Assembly: GCA_946186205.1 (NCBI GenBank)
Contig: CAMHMH010000002.1
Span: 186,001 to 250,000, forward strand
Direction of reading: 5' to 3'
DNA length: 64,000 bases
Source: an uncultured Fretibacterium sp.
GTDB taxonomy: Bacteria > Synergistota > Synergistia > Synergistales > Aminobacteriaceae
Part shown: in pieces, positions 26,669 to 35,480 of the stretch
Layout of the letters: the number at the start of each line of letters is the position of its first letter
Numbering within the stretch: the stretch's first letter is position 1
Program-made: the position numbers and the translations under genes
The notes under the pieces: generated by a model
The model's input: only the letters and a program-made list of their open reading frames with translations
What the model was told of the DNA's origin: nothing
Database searches by the model: none

Positions 26669-29062
26669 TTAACGTTTCTTCGTGAAGAGTGCGAATGCTG
26701 ACAGAAGGATCAACGCCCCGAGTCCCGTGTTGCATCCTCCGCTTGATGTGTTCGATATGGTCATCTCGCCTGTGCTGCCTTCTCCTGTTGATGAAATATC
26801 TTTTGTCGTGTCTTCTTCTGACTCTGACCGCTTGACGATGAAATTCACGCTCGCTGTTTGGCCGTAAGCAGTCGCCGTGATTTTCGTTGTGCCTTCCTTG
26901 AGTGCCTTGATTTTTCCGTCACTCGTAACTTCCGCTATGCTTGGGTCTGCAACTTCATATGACGCAACACCGAGAGCAGGCGCGGAAATATCGTAATTCT
27001 TTCCTTCAGCATTAACCTTAAGTCCAGCGTAAATTGAATCACCCATATGTGCATAAAAGTTTCCTATTGAATCACCCATATGTTTTGCGTAAAAGTTTCC
27101 TGCTGATGACCAGTACACTACGGGCGTTGCGCTGCTGCTGAATTTCGGAACGTATGCGACTGTCTGAGCCGGGGAAATTTTGAGCTTGCCATTCTGAACG
27201 GTGAAGTAATAGATCTGATAGAGTCCCTTTGTTTCTTGGTCTGCCCAAATATCTACGTCAAATGAGCCTCTGTTTGTCGGATTCATGACGAAAAATTTTG
27301 TCGCCCCGTACCCGTCATCAAGAACGATATAAATATCATCGCTGAATGCTGAGTCCGATTTTCCCGAAAGTTTCACGCTCTGTATAACCGGCTCTTCATC
27401 ATCTGCTCCCATCGGTTCATCTTTCGGTGCTGAAGTCTCAAGAGTCATAGTTGAGTCAAGATACTCGCTCAAGTCATTTTCCGCGCTTGCTCTGAGATAT
27501 TCACCGAACGAGGACACAGCCGAGTCAAATGCCGCGTCATATTCAGCCGCTGAAGCCGTGTTAATCATGAAATTGTCCGTGTTGCCTCTGAGGAGTGCCA
27601 ATACCCTTTCGCCTACGTCATCCTGCCTGGCAATTACTACGTGATTGTGAGTTCCGAGTCCCGTGAATGATGTCACGGCGTTTGACGGGAATTTGTCCTT
27701 TGCGCTTGTCTCTGACACAACGAGATCATAATCATCATCGCCGTATAACGCGCCTAATAATTCCTTGAAGCGTATATCATCTGACAAGCCTCTAAGAACG
27801 CCGCTTATGATAGCAAGTTTTGATGAAGTGAGCTGACTAACGAGCTGTTCAGGGAGCCAGTCAATTTGGCTGAGGCTTTTTATGTCGCCAGCTACAATAT
27901 CGTCAAAAAGTTTGTTGAATTTCTCATTGTCCGACTTTACTTTGCCATAAATCGCATGGAACGGAATACCAGGATAACCAAGCCCCGCGATATATGAGCT
28001 TCCTAACGAGAAATCCTGCATTGCCTCATCAGCATTATACCGGCTCATTTCAAATGCCCTTATAAGAGCGTAGATCGTGCCTTCCCACAATTTTTTACCC
28101 TGCCACTTCTGCCACGATGACGGGAGACTCGAAAAATTCCCCGCAAGGTATGACCCTATAGGCGTTCCGAGATTGGGAGAAGCTATTGTTACGACTCTGC
28201 GTACTGTTCCGAGTCCGTATGAGTTCGCTGTCTTGTTTCCCGTGTCAATGTCATTCCGCAAATACTGACGCGCCATCAATCCGCCTGTGCTGTGTGTAAC
28301 AAGGTCGACTCTTGTCGCGGCGAATCCGTCGGCGTTAAGTTTGTTGAGAGTGTCTGAGATGATCTGCGCGAGTCCGTTCGTGTTGCTTGCGATTAAAACC
28401 TTCGGGGATTTCGTGCCGTCATAATTCCAGCTCGCAACGTTAAGCCCGGCATTTTCGAGCATGCGCCAAACACCTGTGTTCTTGCCTGTCGCATAGCCGA
28501 ACATCCTCTCATTGTCCCCGAACGCGCCGTGCATGAGAACGACTGACGGAGCTTTGAGCGTGAGAGTCTTTGTCTCATTCGTTGCGCTTCCGTTTTCGGG
28601 CGTGAATGTCGCTGTTACTGTGAAATCTCCGCTGGGATAATCGATTGTTGACGGCCATGTCTCCGGGGCGATTAACACCGCTGAAGCCTGATAACCGTTT
28701 GACGTGCTTGCGAGTGTTAATGCTGAAGTGATTGCCTGCCTTGACGCGAGAGTCTCAAGTGTTGCGCCTGAAAGAGTCGGTGATACGCTGAATGCTACAG
28801 TGCCGGGAGTGTCTGACTTGTAGCGCAGTATAAGCCGTGAATTTCCGTCAGCAATGAGTCCCGTTTTGCCGTAATCTGAAGCACTAAGCCCGGAAATCAT
28901 TTCTTCTGTTATCGCGCTGCCGTCCTTAGTGAGATATGCGCTGTCTGAAACGGAGTAGATGATTCGTCCTGCTGTGCTTCCGCGTTCGAGTGCTGAAAAT
29001 TCTGCGTGTGCCGGAACTGCGAACAACGACAGAATACACACGCACCATAAAATTTTACGCAT
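26669..29062 (-). CDS. Exported lipase-like alpha/beta hydrolase with Big-2 domain and sorting tail
   Basis: A 797-residue secreted hydrolase. The start ATG at 29062 (AAGGA eight bases upstream) gives a clean signal peptide ending VPAHA; an in-frame start at 29095 is less likely. The hydrolase domain (about 170-510) has the oxyanion motif VVLMHGAFGDNERMFG and the nucleophile elbow VDLVTHSTGGLMARQYL; candidates for the acid and His lie in the region DDDYDLVVSETSAKD and GLGTHNHVVIA. A bacterial Ig-like (Big-2) domain follows (about 670-750, with VADPSIAEVTSDGKIKALKE), then a Thr/Ser-rich linker and a C-terminal SGGCNTG, hydrophobic helix and KKR, matching the Synergist-CTERM surface sorting signal. 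A short in-frame duplication lies before the Ig-like domain. Confidence 0.85.
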   Translation of the reverse strand: MRKILWCVCILSLFAVPAHAEFSALERGSTAGRIIYSVSDSAYLTKDGSAITEEMISGLSASDYGKTGLIADGNSRLILRYKSDTPGTVAFSVSPTLSGATLETLASRQAITSALTLASTSNGYQASAVLIAPETWPSTIDYPSGDFTVTATFTPENGSATNETKTLTLKAPSVVLMHGAFGDNERMFGYATGKNTGVWRMLENAGLNVASWNYDGTKSPKVLIASNTNGLAQIISDTLNKLNADGFAATRVDLVTHSTGGLMARQYLRNDIDTGNKTANSYGLGTVRRVVTIASPNLGTPIGSYLAGNFSSLPSSWQKWQGKKLWEGTIYALIRAFEMSRYNADEAMQDFSLGSSYIAGLGYPGIPFHAIYGKVKSDNEKFNKLFDDIVAGDIKSLSQIDWLPEQLVSQLTSSKLAIISGVLRGLSDDIRFKELLGALYGDDDYDLVVSETSAKDKFPSNAVTSFTGLGTHNHVVIARQDDVGERVLALLRGNTDNFMINTASAAEYDAAFDSAVSSFGEYLRASAENDLSEYLDSTMTLETSAPKDEPMGADDEEPVIQSVKLSGKSDSAFSDDIYIVLDDGYGATKFFVMNPTNRGSFDVDIWADQETKGLYQIYYFTVQNGKLKISPAQTVAYVPKFSSSATPVVYWSSAGNFYAKHMGDSIGNFYAHMGDSIYAGLKVNAEGKNYDISAPALGVASYEVADPSIAEVTSDGKIKALKEGTTKITATAYGQTASVNFIVKRSESEEDTTKDISSTGEGSTGEMTISNTSSGGCNTGLGALILLSAFALFTKKR
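27033..27101. repeat. In-frame tandem duplication inside the lipase gene
   Basis: A 33-base unit (27033-27065) is followed by a 36-base near copy (27066-27101). In the protein this gives GNFYAKHMGDSI directly followed by GNFYAHMGDSI. The copies differ by a three-base insertion and one substitution. Confidence 0.85.
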
Positions 29063-29134
29063 GAATACATTCCTTCTTTCTTTAGGAGTCCGCATATTAT
29101 AGCACTTGGGATTAAGTCATTATACGCAAAACAA

Positions 29135-29163
29135 AAAGACCCGCCGTTTCATAGCGAGTCTTT
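29135..29163 (-). terminator. Terminator after tRNA-Thr
   Basis: On minus, AAAGACTCGC pairs with GGCGGGTCTTT, followed by TTGTTTT. It ends the tRNA transcript. Confidence 0.75.
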
Positions 29164-29183
29164 GGTTACCCTCTTTATCATGA

Positions 29184-29255
29184 AGCCGGTGAACAGATTC
29201 GAACTGTTGACCTGCGCATTACGAGTGCGCTGCTCTACCTCTGAGCCACACCGGC
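29184..29255 (-). tRNA. tRNA-Thr (anticodon CGT)
   Basis: A 72-base cloverleaf: acceptor GCCGGTG/CACCGGC, D arm GCTC-GAGC, anticodon stem GCGCA/TGCGC with loop CTCGTAA, T arm AACAG-TTCGAAT-CTGTT. The anticodon CGT reads ACG (Thr). CCA is not encoded. It lies between the two exported hydrolases. Confidence 0.95.
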
Positions 29256-29272
29256 CCGTTTCACAGCGAGAT

Positions 29273-29281
29273 ATTGTATCA
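29273..29281 (-). promoter_or_regulatory. Extended -10 promoter for tRNA-Thr
   Basis: TGATACAAT on the minus strand, 18 bases before the tRNA 5 prime end. The TGA of this element is also the stop codon of the subtilase gene. Confidence 0.5.
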
Positions 29282-30805
29282 GCTCATTCTTTTTCTTGCA
29301 AGCATTAACACCGCAAAAGCTCCGATTATCCCGAATGACAACGAACTGCACCCGCTTGACGAGCTTCCGTTATCCCTGTCGGTTATAGTCTCTGTGTATT
29401 CTTGAGTCTCATAATCATCATAATCATCATAGGAGCGTCCTTCCTTGCCGACTGAAGGAAGAACATTCTTGTTGCTTTCCTGATAGCTTATTGAGGCCGT
29501 GAGATCAAATTCAGAGTCGGAAGCTGCTTTCACTGATGAGCCTGAAGCACCGTTAATCCTCATTATTGACTGCTTGAGCTGGTACGCTGTCATGTTCGGA
29601 TTTATTGACGAGAGAAGAGCCGCCGCGCCCGCAATGTGAGGAGCTGCCATTGATGTACCCTGCGAGGATCTGAGACTCACTCCGTCTGACCTGACATTGC
29701 CCGATGATGATTGAAGCCATGTGCTGACAATGTCGACTCCCGGCGCAGATACGTCCGCTCCGTCGTTGCTGAAAAGTGCCGTGTACGTTGTCCCTATTAT
29801 CGGTATGCGGTCAAGAGCTGAGACTGAAATCATGTTGTCGAGTCCCCTGAATGACGCAGGATATACATAATACCCCGCGCCCGGCACTGATCCGTAAGCT
29901 GATGTGCTCGGTACTCCGATTGTCTGTTTGTAATTCCCGGCCGCTACGACTATTACCGCCTTGTTCGTGTCGTCCATGATCTTGAAGGCCCGCCACAATG
30001 GAAGCGCGACAAGATTGTCATGTGTCGGCTCAAGTTTCAGGTATGTCTCAAGCGATAAATTTACAGCGCGGATATTCACTCCCTGATTGATGAGTCCCGT
30101 AACGTAATTCATTGCATTGATGACGGTGCTTATTGTTCCGTTTCCTCTCTCATTAAGAGCTTTGACGGGAATAATTTTCACGTTCCAGTTCACGCCGGCG
30201 ACTCCGATTGAGTTATTGCCTCTCGCGCCTATAGTACCTGCTACGTGAGTCCCATGCCCGTAATCATCCATCGCGTTATTCTGCTCAGTGCCGATTGTGT
30301 TGTATGAGTATTGAGTCGCTACATTTTCGGCTAAGTCCGGGTTAGTGTGGTCGACTCCTGAGTCAATTATTGCAACGTAAACATTATCGCTTCCTGTTGA
30401 AACGTTCCATGCTGACGGCGCGTTGATTTCCTCCATTCCCCAGCATTCACTGTAAGCTGAGTCATTCGGGACAATCGCGGCATGTATTATGTAGTTCGGT
30501 GATACTGCTGCGACTTTGGGATTCTCTCTGAGCATGGCCGACAAGTTTTCAGCGTCTTCACTCTCAGAATGAATCATCATGAACGCCCCGCCGTTTGCTG
30601 ACAATGCCGGGTAAAATTCCTTCACTGACGCGCTTAATGAACCGGCAAATTCTGAAGCAGCTGCAGAGATTGAAGAGGCTGTAATTTCTCCTTCTGTCTG
30701 AGGCTTAAGGACAACGATAACATCACCGGGGGTATATTCCTGAGCTGAAGATGAAACCGCGAGCATCAACACGAGAATCAACGCAAAAATTTTTCTGTAC
30801 AACAT
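29279..30805 (-). CDS. Exported subtilisin-like serine protease with sorting tail
   Basis: A 508-residue S8 peptidase. ATG at 30805 follows GAGGAGTG and gives a signal peptide ending VSSSA; an upstream in-frame start is rejected. An inhibitor-like propeptide (about 25-110) precedes the catalytic domain, where the triad is seen as Asp in VAIIDSGVDHTNP, His in YGHGTHVAGTIG and Ser in QGTSMAAPHIAGAAALL. The C-terminus has a short acidic linker, SSSSGCSS, a hydrophobic helix and RKRMS, again like the Synergist-CTERM signal. Its pairing with the lipase-like protein, which bears the same tail, suggests both are surface-attached by one sorting route. Confidence 0.9.
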   Translation of the reverse strand: MLYRKIFALILVLMLAVSSSAQEYTPGDVIVVLKPQTEGEITASSISAAASEFAGSLSASVKEFYPALSANGGAFMMIHSESEDAENLSAMLRENPKVAAVSPNYIIHAAIVPNDSAYSECWGMEEINAPSAWNVSTGSDNVYVAIIDSGVDHTNPDLAENVATQYSYNTIGTEQNNAMDDYGHGTHVAGTIGARGNNSIGVAGVNWNVKIIPVKALNERGNGTISTVINAMNYVTGLINQGVNIRAVNLSLETYLKLEPTHDNLVALPLWRAFKIMDDTNKAVIVVAAGNYKQTIGVPSTSAYGSVPGAGYYVYPASFRGLDNMISVSALDRIPIIGTTYTALFSNDGADVSAPGVDIVSTWLQSSSGNVRSDGVSLRSSQGTSMAAPHIAGAAALLSSINPNMTAYQLKQSIMRINGASGSSVKAASDSEFDLTASISYQESNKNVLPSVGKEGRSYDDYDDYETQEYTETITDRDNGSSSSGCSSLSFGIIGAFAVLMLARKRMS

Positions 30806-30898
30806 TCTTTCACTCCTCTTGAATTTTGCTGACAGTCTGATTATATCAACACGCAAAAATTTTGAGGCATTATAATAATTTCGTAAGGAGGCTTTAAG

Positions 30899-32443
30899 AT
30901 GAGAGTCATAAACGAGAACATTATCATCATCAATTGCGGCTCACAGTATACGCAGCTCATAGCGAGACGGCTCCGTGAAGTCAAAATACACAGCGTAATC
31001 TTGAACTGGGACGCTTCAGCCGAAACAATAAAATCATATTCACCCAAAGGCATAATCATATCAGGAGGACCCGACAGCGTGAACGATACTGAGTCAGCAA
31101 AGATTGACCCGGGCATTTTCGCGTTAGGCTGTCCCGTGCTGGGCATATGCTACGGTATGCAGTCAATGTCAAAAATTCTTGGCGGCCATGTCGTAGCAGG
31201 AAGAGCGCGTGAATACGGAGTAACAGAGATCACCAAGACCGGCGGAAATTCCGTTATCCTCAACGAGAACATACCCGACACATGCAAGGTACTCATGAGC
31301 CACGCGGACAACGTAACAGATCCCCCGGAAGGCTTCAGCGTTACATCAATGACACGAAACGGAATCATAGCGTCAATCGAGGACAGTGCGAGGAAGTTTT
31401 ACGGCTTGCAGTTTCACCCGGAAGTCGTTAATACGGAGTTCGGGTATTACATCCTCAACAATTTTGCGTTCAACGCGTGCAAATGCTCCGGGGACTGGAA
31501 GCTGTCAGACTGGGTAGAAAGCACAATAGAGTCGATACGCGAGTCAGTCGGAGAGTCAAAAGTTGTATGCGGTCTTTCAGGCGGAGTAGATTCGAGCGTC
31601 TCGGCTGTCCTTGTGCATAAGGCAATAGGCGATAACCTTCAGTGCGTTTTCGTCAATCACGGATTAATGAGACTCAATGAGCCTGCCGCTGTCATGGAAG
31701 AATATGAATCGCTCGGACTCAATGTGAAGTATGTCGACGCATCAGAAAGATTCCTGCGTGAGCTTGACGGAGTCACGAACCCTGAAGAGAAACGCAAGAT
31801 TATCGGGCGGCTGTTCATTGAAGTGTTTGAAGAGGAAGCAAAGAAGATTGACGGCGCGGAATGGCTTTTGCAGGGGACAATATACCCTGACGTTATAGAG
31901 AGCGGGACAAAGAAAGGATCTGCGCTCATAAAATCACATCACAATGTAGGCGGGCTTCCTGAGAAAATGAATCTCAAACTTCTTGAGCCTCTGCGGGATT
32001 TGTTCAAAGACGAGGTTCGCAGGCTGGGAAAATTAATCGGCATGCCTGACTCAATAATCAACCGTCAGCCTTTCCCCGGACCGGGACTCGCTGTTAGGTG
32101 TCTGGGAGCGATCACGAAAGAAAGACTCGACACGCTGAGGGAAGCGGACGCAATTTTCCGTGAGGAGCTGAAACGCGCCGGGCTTTACGCGGGAATATGG
32201 CAGGCGTTTTGTGTGCTTCTGCCTGTGAAGTCTGTCGGTGTTATGGGGGACAGCAGGACATACAATGAAGCTGTTGTGCTGAGGGCGATAAATTCACTTG
32301 ACGCAATGACGGCTGAATGGAGCAGGATAGATTTTGACGTTCTCGACCGAGTGTCAAAGAGAATCTGCAATGAGGTTCGGGGCATTAACCGCGTTGTGAT
32401 GGACGTAACATCAAAGCCGCCCGCAACTATCGAATGGGAATAA
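30899..32443 (+). CDS. guaA: GMP synthase (glutamine-hydrolysing)
   Basis: Converts XMP to GMP with ATP and glutamine. The 514-residue product has the class I glutaminase domain (about 1-195: Cys in VLGICYGMQ, His and Glu in LQFHPEVVNT), the ATP pyrophosphatase P-loop VVCGLSGGVDSSV and the C-terminal dimer domain ending MDVTSKPPATIEWE. A GGAGG site precedes the ATG. The 3 prime end overlaps the convergent cysteine desulfurase gene by 17 bases. TATAAT at 30871-30876 may be its -10. Confidence 0.97.
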   Translation: MRVINENIIIINCGSQYTQLIARRLREVKIHSVILNWDASAETIKSYSPKGIIISGGPDSVNDTESAKIDPGIFALGCPVLGICYGMQSMSKILGGHVVAGRAREYGVTEITKTGGNSVILNENIPDTCKVLMSHADNVTDPPEGFSVTSMTRNGIIASIEDSARKFYGLQFHPEVVNTEFGYYILNNFAFNACKCSGDWKLSDWVESTIESIRESVGESKVVCGLSGGVDSSVSAVLVHKAIGDNLQCVFVNHGLMRLNEPAAVMEEYESLGLNVKYVDASERFLRELDGVTNPEEKRKIIGRLFIEVFEEEAKKIDGAEWLLQGTIYPDVIESGTKKGSALIKSHHNVGGLPEKMNLKLLEPLRDLFKDEVRRLGKLIGMPDSIINRQPFPGPGLAVRCLGAITKERLDTLREADAIFREELKRAGLYAGIWQAFCVLLPVKSVGVMGDSRTYNEAVVLRAINSLDAMTAEWSRIDFDVLDRVSKRICNEVRGINRVVMDVTSKPPATIEWE

Positions 32444-33527
32444 TCTTAACGAGGGAGTCAGCGATAATTTTCGCGTCGTCTTCCGTATTGTATTTCCCGA
32501 AAGAGATTCGCACAGTTCCTCGCGCGTATTCGGGTGGAATGTTCATGCTTCTGATTACGTGCGAGACATTATGATTCATTCCGTCGCAGGCTGAACCTGT
32601 AGAGATGCATATGCCATTCAAGTCCAGCCTGTGCAAAATCCTTTCACCGTCATCATTTCTGAATGAGAGACTCAAGACTCCCGGCAGTGTTTTATTCCCG
32701 TTATGTATGAAGTCGATATTGTTACGACGTAATTCATCAAGCAAAATATTTTCGAGCGTCAGAAGGTGAGATTGATTGCGCTGAATGTCCCGGCAGTTAT
32801 TCGCGAGTGCTAAAGACATTCCGACAATCCCGGCTGTGTTCTCTGTTCCTGCCCTCATTCCTGACTCCTGTGATCCTCCGTCAACAAATGGCCGTATGCT
32901 TATTCCCCTTCTCACGTAAAGGAAGCCGACTCCCCTCGGCCCGTTGAACTTGTGAGACGAACCCGAAAGCATATCGACTCCCAGTTCTTTAACGTCAACC
33001 GGAATATGTCCCAATGCCTGAACCGCGTCAGTGTGAAAGATTGCCCCGTGCCTGTGCGAGATGTCAGCAATTTCCTTCACGGGCTGTATTGCTCCTGTCT
33101 CGTTGTTCGCAAGCATGACTGAGACGAACGCAGGAGAGCCGCATTCATTGAGAGCGTCAAGAAGCGATGAAGTTATTACGGTGCATGAAGAGTCAACCGG
33201 GATTTCTTTTACGCTGCTGCTTGAAGCATGGCATGATTTGAGGACGGCTTTATGTTCGACTGCTGACGTGATTATTCGCTGACGGCCTGAAGATTTCACA
33301 GCCCAGTTATCACTCTCAGAACCTCCCGACGTGAAGAAAATTTCATCCGGCTGTGCGTTGATGCAGTGCGCGATTCTTTCTCGTGAGTCTGCGATTGCCT
33401 TTCGAGATTTCCGGGAGAATGAATAAGGCTGAGAGGGGTTAGAGAAATCGTGAAGCAAAAATTCCTTCATGGCCGGGAAAATTTCAGGGTCAAGCGGTGA
33501 AGTCGCTGCGTTGTCGGCATAAATCAT
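32427..33527 (-). CDS. Cysteine desulfurase (NifS/IscS family)
   Basis: PLP enzyme that takes sulfur from cysteine for Fe-S clusters or thiolation. The 366-residue product starts MIYADNAATSPLDP, the family N-terminus; ATG at 33527 forms an ATGA overlap with the upstream gene stop, while a GTG at 33542 would only add five residues. The PLP Lys is in SGSSHKFNGPRGVG, a His in ITSAVEHKAVL, and the active Cys in CISTGSACDG on the short mobile loop. It is last in a minus-strand run behind brxL and a Zn-ribbon gene. It may be the house desulfurase or, less likely, a sulfur donor for the sulfur-related BREX remnant. Confidence 0.92.
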   Translation of the reverse strand: MIYADNAATSPLDPEIFPAMKEFLLHDFSNPSQPYSFSRKSRKAIADSRERIAHCINAQPDEIFFTSGGSESDNWAVKSSGRQRIITSAVEHKAVLKSCHASSSSVKEIPVDSSCTVITSSLLDALNECGSPAFVSVMLANNETGAIQPVKEIADISHRHGAIFHTDAVQALGHIPVDVKELGVDMLSGSSHKFNGPRGVGFLYVRRGISIRPFVDGGSQESGMRAGTENTAGIVGMSLALANNCRDIQRNQSHLLTLENILLDELRRNNIDFIHNGNKTLPGVLSLSFRNDDGERILHRLDLNGICISTGSACDGMNHNVSHVIRSMNIPPEYARGTVRISFGKYNTEDDAKIIADSLVKIIPIR

Positions 33528-33721
33528 GAAAACATTTTGCACCCTTCCTGTTTGAAGTCCTCAATCTTTGCGCGCAAGTCATCTTCCGTAACGTCAAGAA
33601 GCCCCGCGAGGCATGAGAGGCAGTAATACTCCTTTGCGCCGTCGTCAACAAGTTTGCGTGTGATTCCGATTTCGTTCCGCGTGATTGATTTCCCGCATAC
33701 GAGGCAATAATTCTTCTTCAT
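33524..33721 (-). CDS. Small Zn-ribbon protein
   Basis: A 65-residue protein with two Cys pairs, CLVCG near the N-terminus and CLSC in the middle, in the pattern of a treble-clef or zinc ribbon. The stretch TRNEIGITRKLVDDGAKEYYC looks conserved in character, but I cannot name a function. It overlaps brxL by ATGA at its start and the desulfurase by ATGA at its end, so its translation is linked to both. Confidence 0.7.
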   Translation of the reverse strand: MKKNYCLVCGKSITRNEIGITRKLVDDGAKEYYCLSCLAGLLDVTEDDLRAKIEDFKQEGCKMFS

Positions 33722-35160
33722 TCCTTAACGTCAAAAGCAGGCATTCCCTTGCCCCTGTATTCTGAGTCAAGCAAGCCAGCCTGATACCGTATAATCTCCC
33801 TCATACCTACAGCACGGTTAAGACAATAACGCCTGAAATCCTGCGCTGAAATATCTTCCGGCCTCCTCACATGAGGGAACAATAATTTGAGGTAAGCTGT
33901 TGCGATTCGCTTCACTGCTTCCGTGTCTCTCGTGTCAGAACCGGGCGGAACAATGACAAGATCATCAACGACTCCCCGATACGCTATATCATCCCGCAGC
34001 TCATGAAGAATCGAGCAGAAGTACTCACTGTTGAGTCCCCAGCCCTGCATCTTGAGATCGTCATTCATTCTCGGAATGTTCCAGCCGCGCAGGAATCCGT
34101 GAAACCTTTCGACAAGCGCAGACTCGTGAAACACTTTCGGCAGCTCCGTGAACATGTCAGCAAATCCGTTCTCCCTCATTGACTCTATGCTGATATTTCC
34201 GCAGAGTATAACGCCAGCGTCAGAGACTCCCTTGTAGCTTCCGACGGTGAAGACTCCCTGCTCTAAATATCCCTTCAAGGCCGCTCGCATTTCGTCAGTG
34301 TTGCCGAATGAAATCGTCTGAACCTCATCAAGAACAACAAAATCATGGCCGGATATTAACCCCTCGCAGTTTTTCGTGAGGTCATAAAACATTTTCGCGC
34401 GTGTCATGACTCCTCCGCTTGAAAGCCATCCGAACCGGCTCACATTTCCGAACACGTAGCTTTTTCCCGTTCCTTTCGGCGCAAGCTCTATGATGTTGAG
34501 TCTTTTCTCCGCGAACGAAAGCAGACGGGTCAGCATGGATAATTTATGCTCCTCATCCTTGTAGCCTTTTGCGTTGTAGTCGATAGCTCCGAGCAAAATA
34601 TCTTCCCACTCGTAAATGTTGAAGTTCTTCCGTGCCTCGCGGTAATATTCTGTGCTTACGGTGTAGGGACAAAAGTTTGTGAAGCTGACAAGCTCAATTT
34701 TCCCCTGTGAGCTTTTCCCCTCAAGTTTCCTGTAGCCAAGCTCAACGACTCCCCATACCTCTCGGCCTTCTGACAAGTCGCGGCTGTATTTGCTCCATGT
34801 TGCGCGGTCAATGAATGTTTCTTTTGACGAGAGTCCGAACGCTGGAATCGTGAACGTTATCTCCTGAGTCCTTATGTCAATGTCTGCTGAAATTTTCGCG
34901 AGGAATTTTACTGTCTCACCTTCAAGAATTATTCTGTTCTTTATGCTTATCCATTCATCGCGGCCGGGTATGAATTTCTGAGTGAACTCCCTGATTTTGT
35001 CTATGTCATAATTTCCCTCGTCATCTGAAAATTTTTGTATCATCCAGTCCCTCATGAAAGCGGGAAGGCTCAATGACGCAAAAAAATTCGTCCTCTTCAT
35101 ATCCTTGTATACGGCCATGTCCTCAAATACTGCTCTCACTTTGTCAGCTGTTGAAGGCAT
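33718..35160 (-). CDS. brxL: BrxL-family AAA+ protein (BREX Lon-like)
   Basis: A 480-residue AAA+ ATPase of the BrxL group. The Walker A is in ELAPKGTGKSYVFGNVS, followed by the typical WLSSGGVMTRAKMFYDL, Walker B in GHDFVVLDEVQTISFG, and AALKGYLEQGVFTVGS. There is no Lon protease domain at the C-terminus, as in the shorter members. ATG at 35160 has AAGGAG 11 bases upstream and is preferred to GTG at 35172, which abuts that site. BrxL is a defence effector of BREX types 1 and 4. Here other BREX genes are missing or broken upstream, so the protein is orphaned, yet its own frame is intact. The downstream neighbour overlaps by four bases. Confidence 0.82.
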   Translation of the reverse strand: MPSTADKVRAVFEDMAVYKDMKRTNFFASLSLPAFMRDWMIQKFSDDEGNYDIDKIREFTQKFIPGRDEWISIKNRIILEGETVKFLAKISADIDIRTQEITFTIPAFGLSSKETFIDRATWSKYSRDLSEGREVWGVVELGYRKLEGKSSQGKIELVSFTNFCPYTVSTEYYREARKNFNIYEWEDILLGAIDYNAKGYKDEEHKLSMLTRLLSFAEKRLNIIELAPKGTGKSYVFGNVSRFGWLSSGGVMTRAKMFYDLTKNCEGLISGHDFVVLDEVQTISFGNTDEMRAALKGYLEQGVFTVGSYKGVSDAGVILCGNISIESMRENGFADMFTELPKVFHESALVERFHGFLRGWNIPRMNDDLKMQGWGLNSEYFCSILHELRDDIAYRGVVDDLVIVPPGSDTRDTEAVKRIATAYLKLLFPHVRRPEDISAQDFRRYCLNRAVGMREIIRYQAGLLDSEYRGKGMPAFDVKE

Positions 35161-35285
35161 CTTCAAATTCACTCCTTAAAGTTGCGGGTTTGCCTTGAGA
35201 TTTTACTATTTCGCGCAAGAAGGCTTCAACCTCTATAGGTGGGAGATGAATTGCGCTAAGTTAAGTGTGATACAATTCTCTTTGT

Positions 35286-35480
35286 TGAATAACTGGAATT
35301 AAGAGAAATTCCGACAACAATATGTAGTTTGAAAATAAATTTGGTACCTACGGTGCGTAGGAAACTTGGACGAAAGGTCCTAAACGCCTTTGGAGAGGAC
35401 GTAAGACGTAAACAGAGATGTTGCAACGCTGACCTCGTTGAATTAGGAAGCCTCCAAATCCGTAAGGGGAGGTAGCTCAC
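35286..35480 (+). mobile_element. IS200/IS605-type remnant: TnpB C-terminal stub and right end
   Basis: A plus-strand reading frame of about 60 codons ends at TAG 35472-35474 with VLNAFGEDVRRKQRCCNADL and VELGSLQIRKGR, a sequence in the style of TnpB C-termini. The last bases, GGAAGCCTCC, CCGTAAGGGGAGG and TAGCTCAC, form the hairpin-plus-TCAC right end known from IS605 elements, where the 3 prime part of the TnpB-associated guide RNA also lies. tnpA, the rest of tnpB and the left end are absent. The junction at 35480/35481 cuts the brxP/pglZ remnant. Confidence 0.55.
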
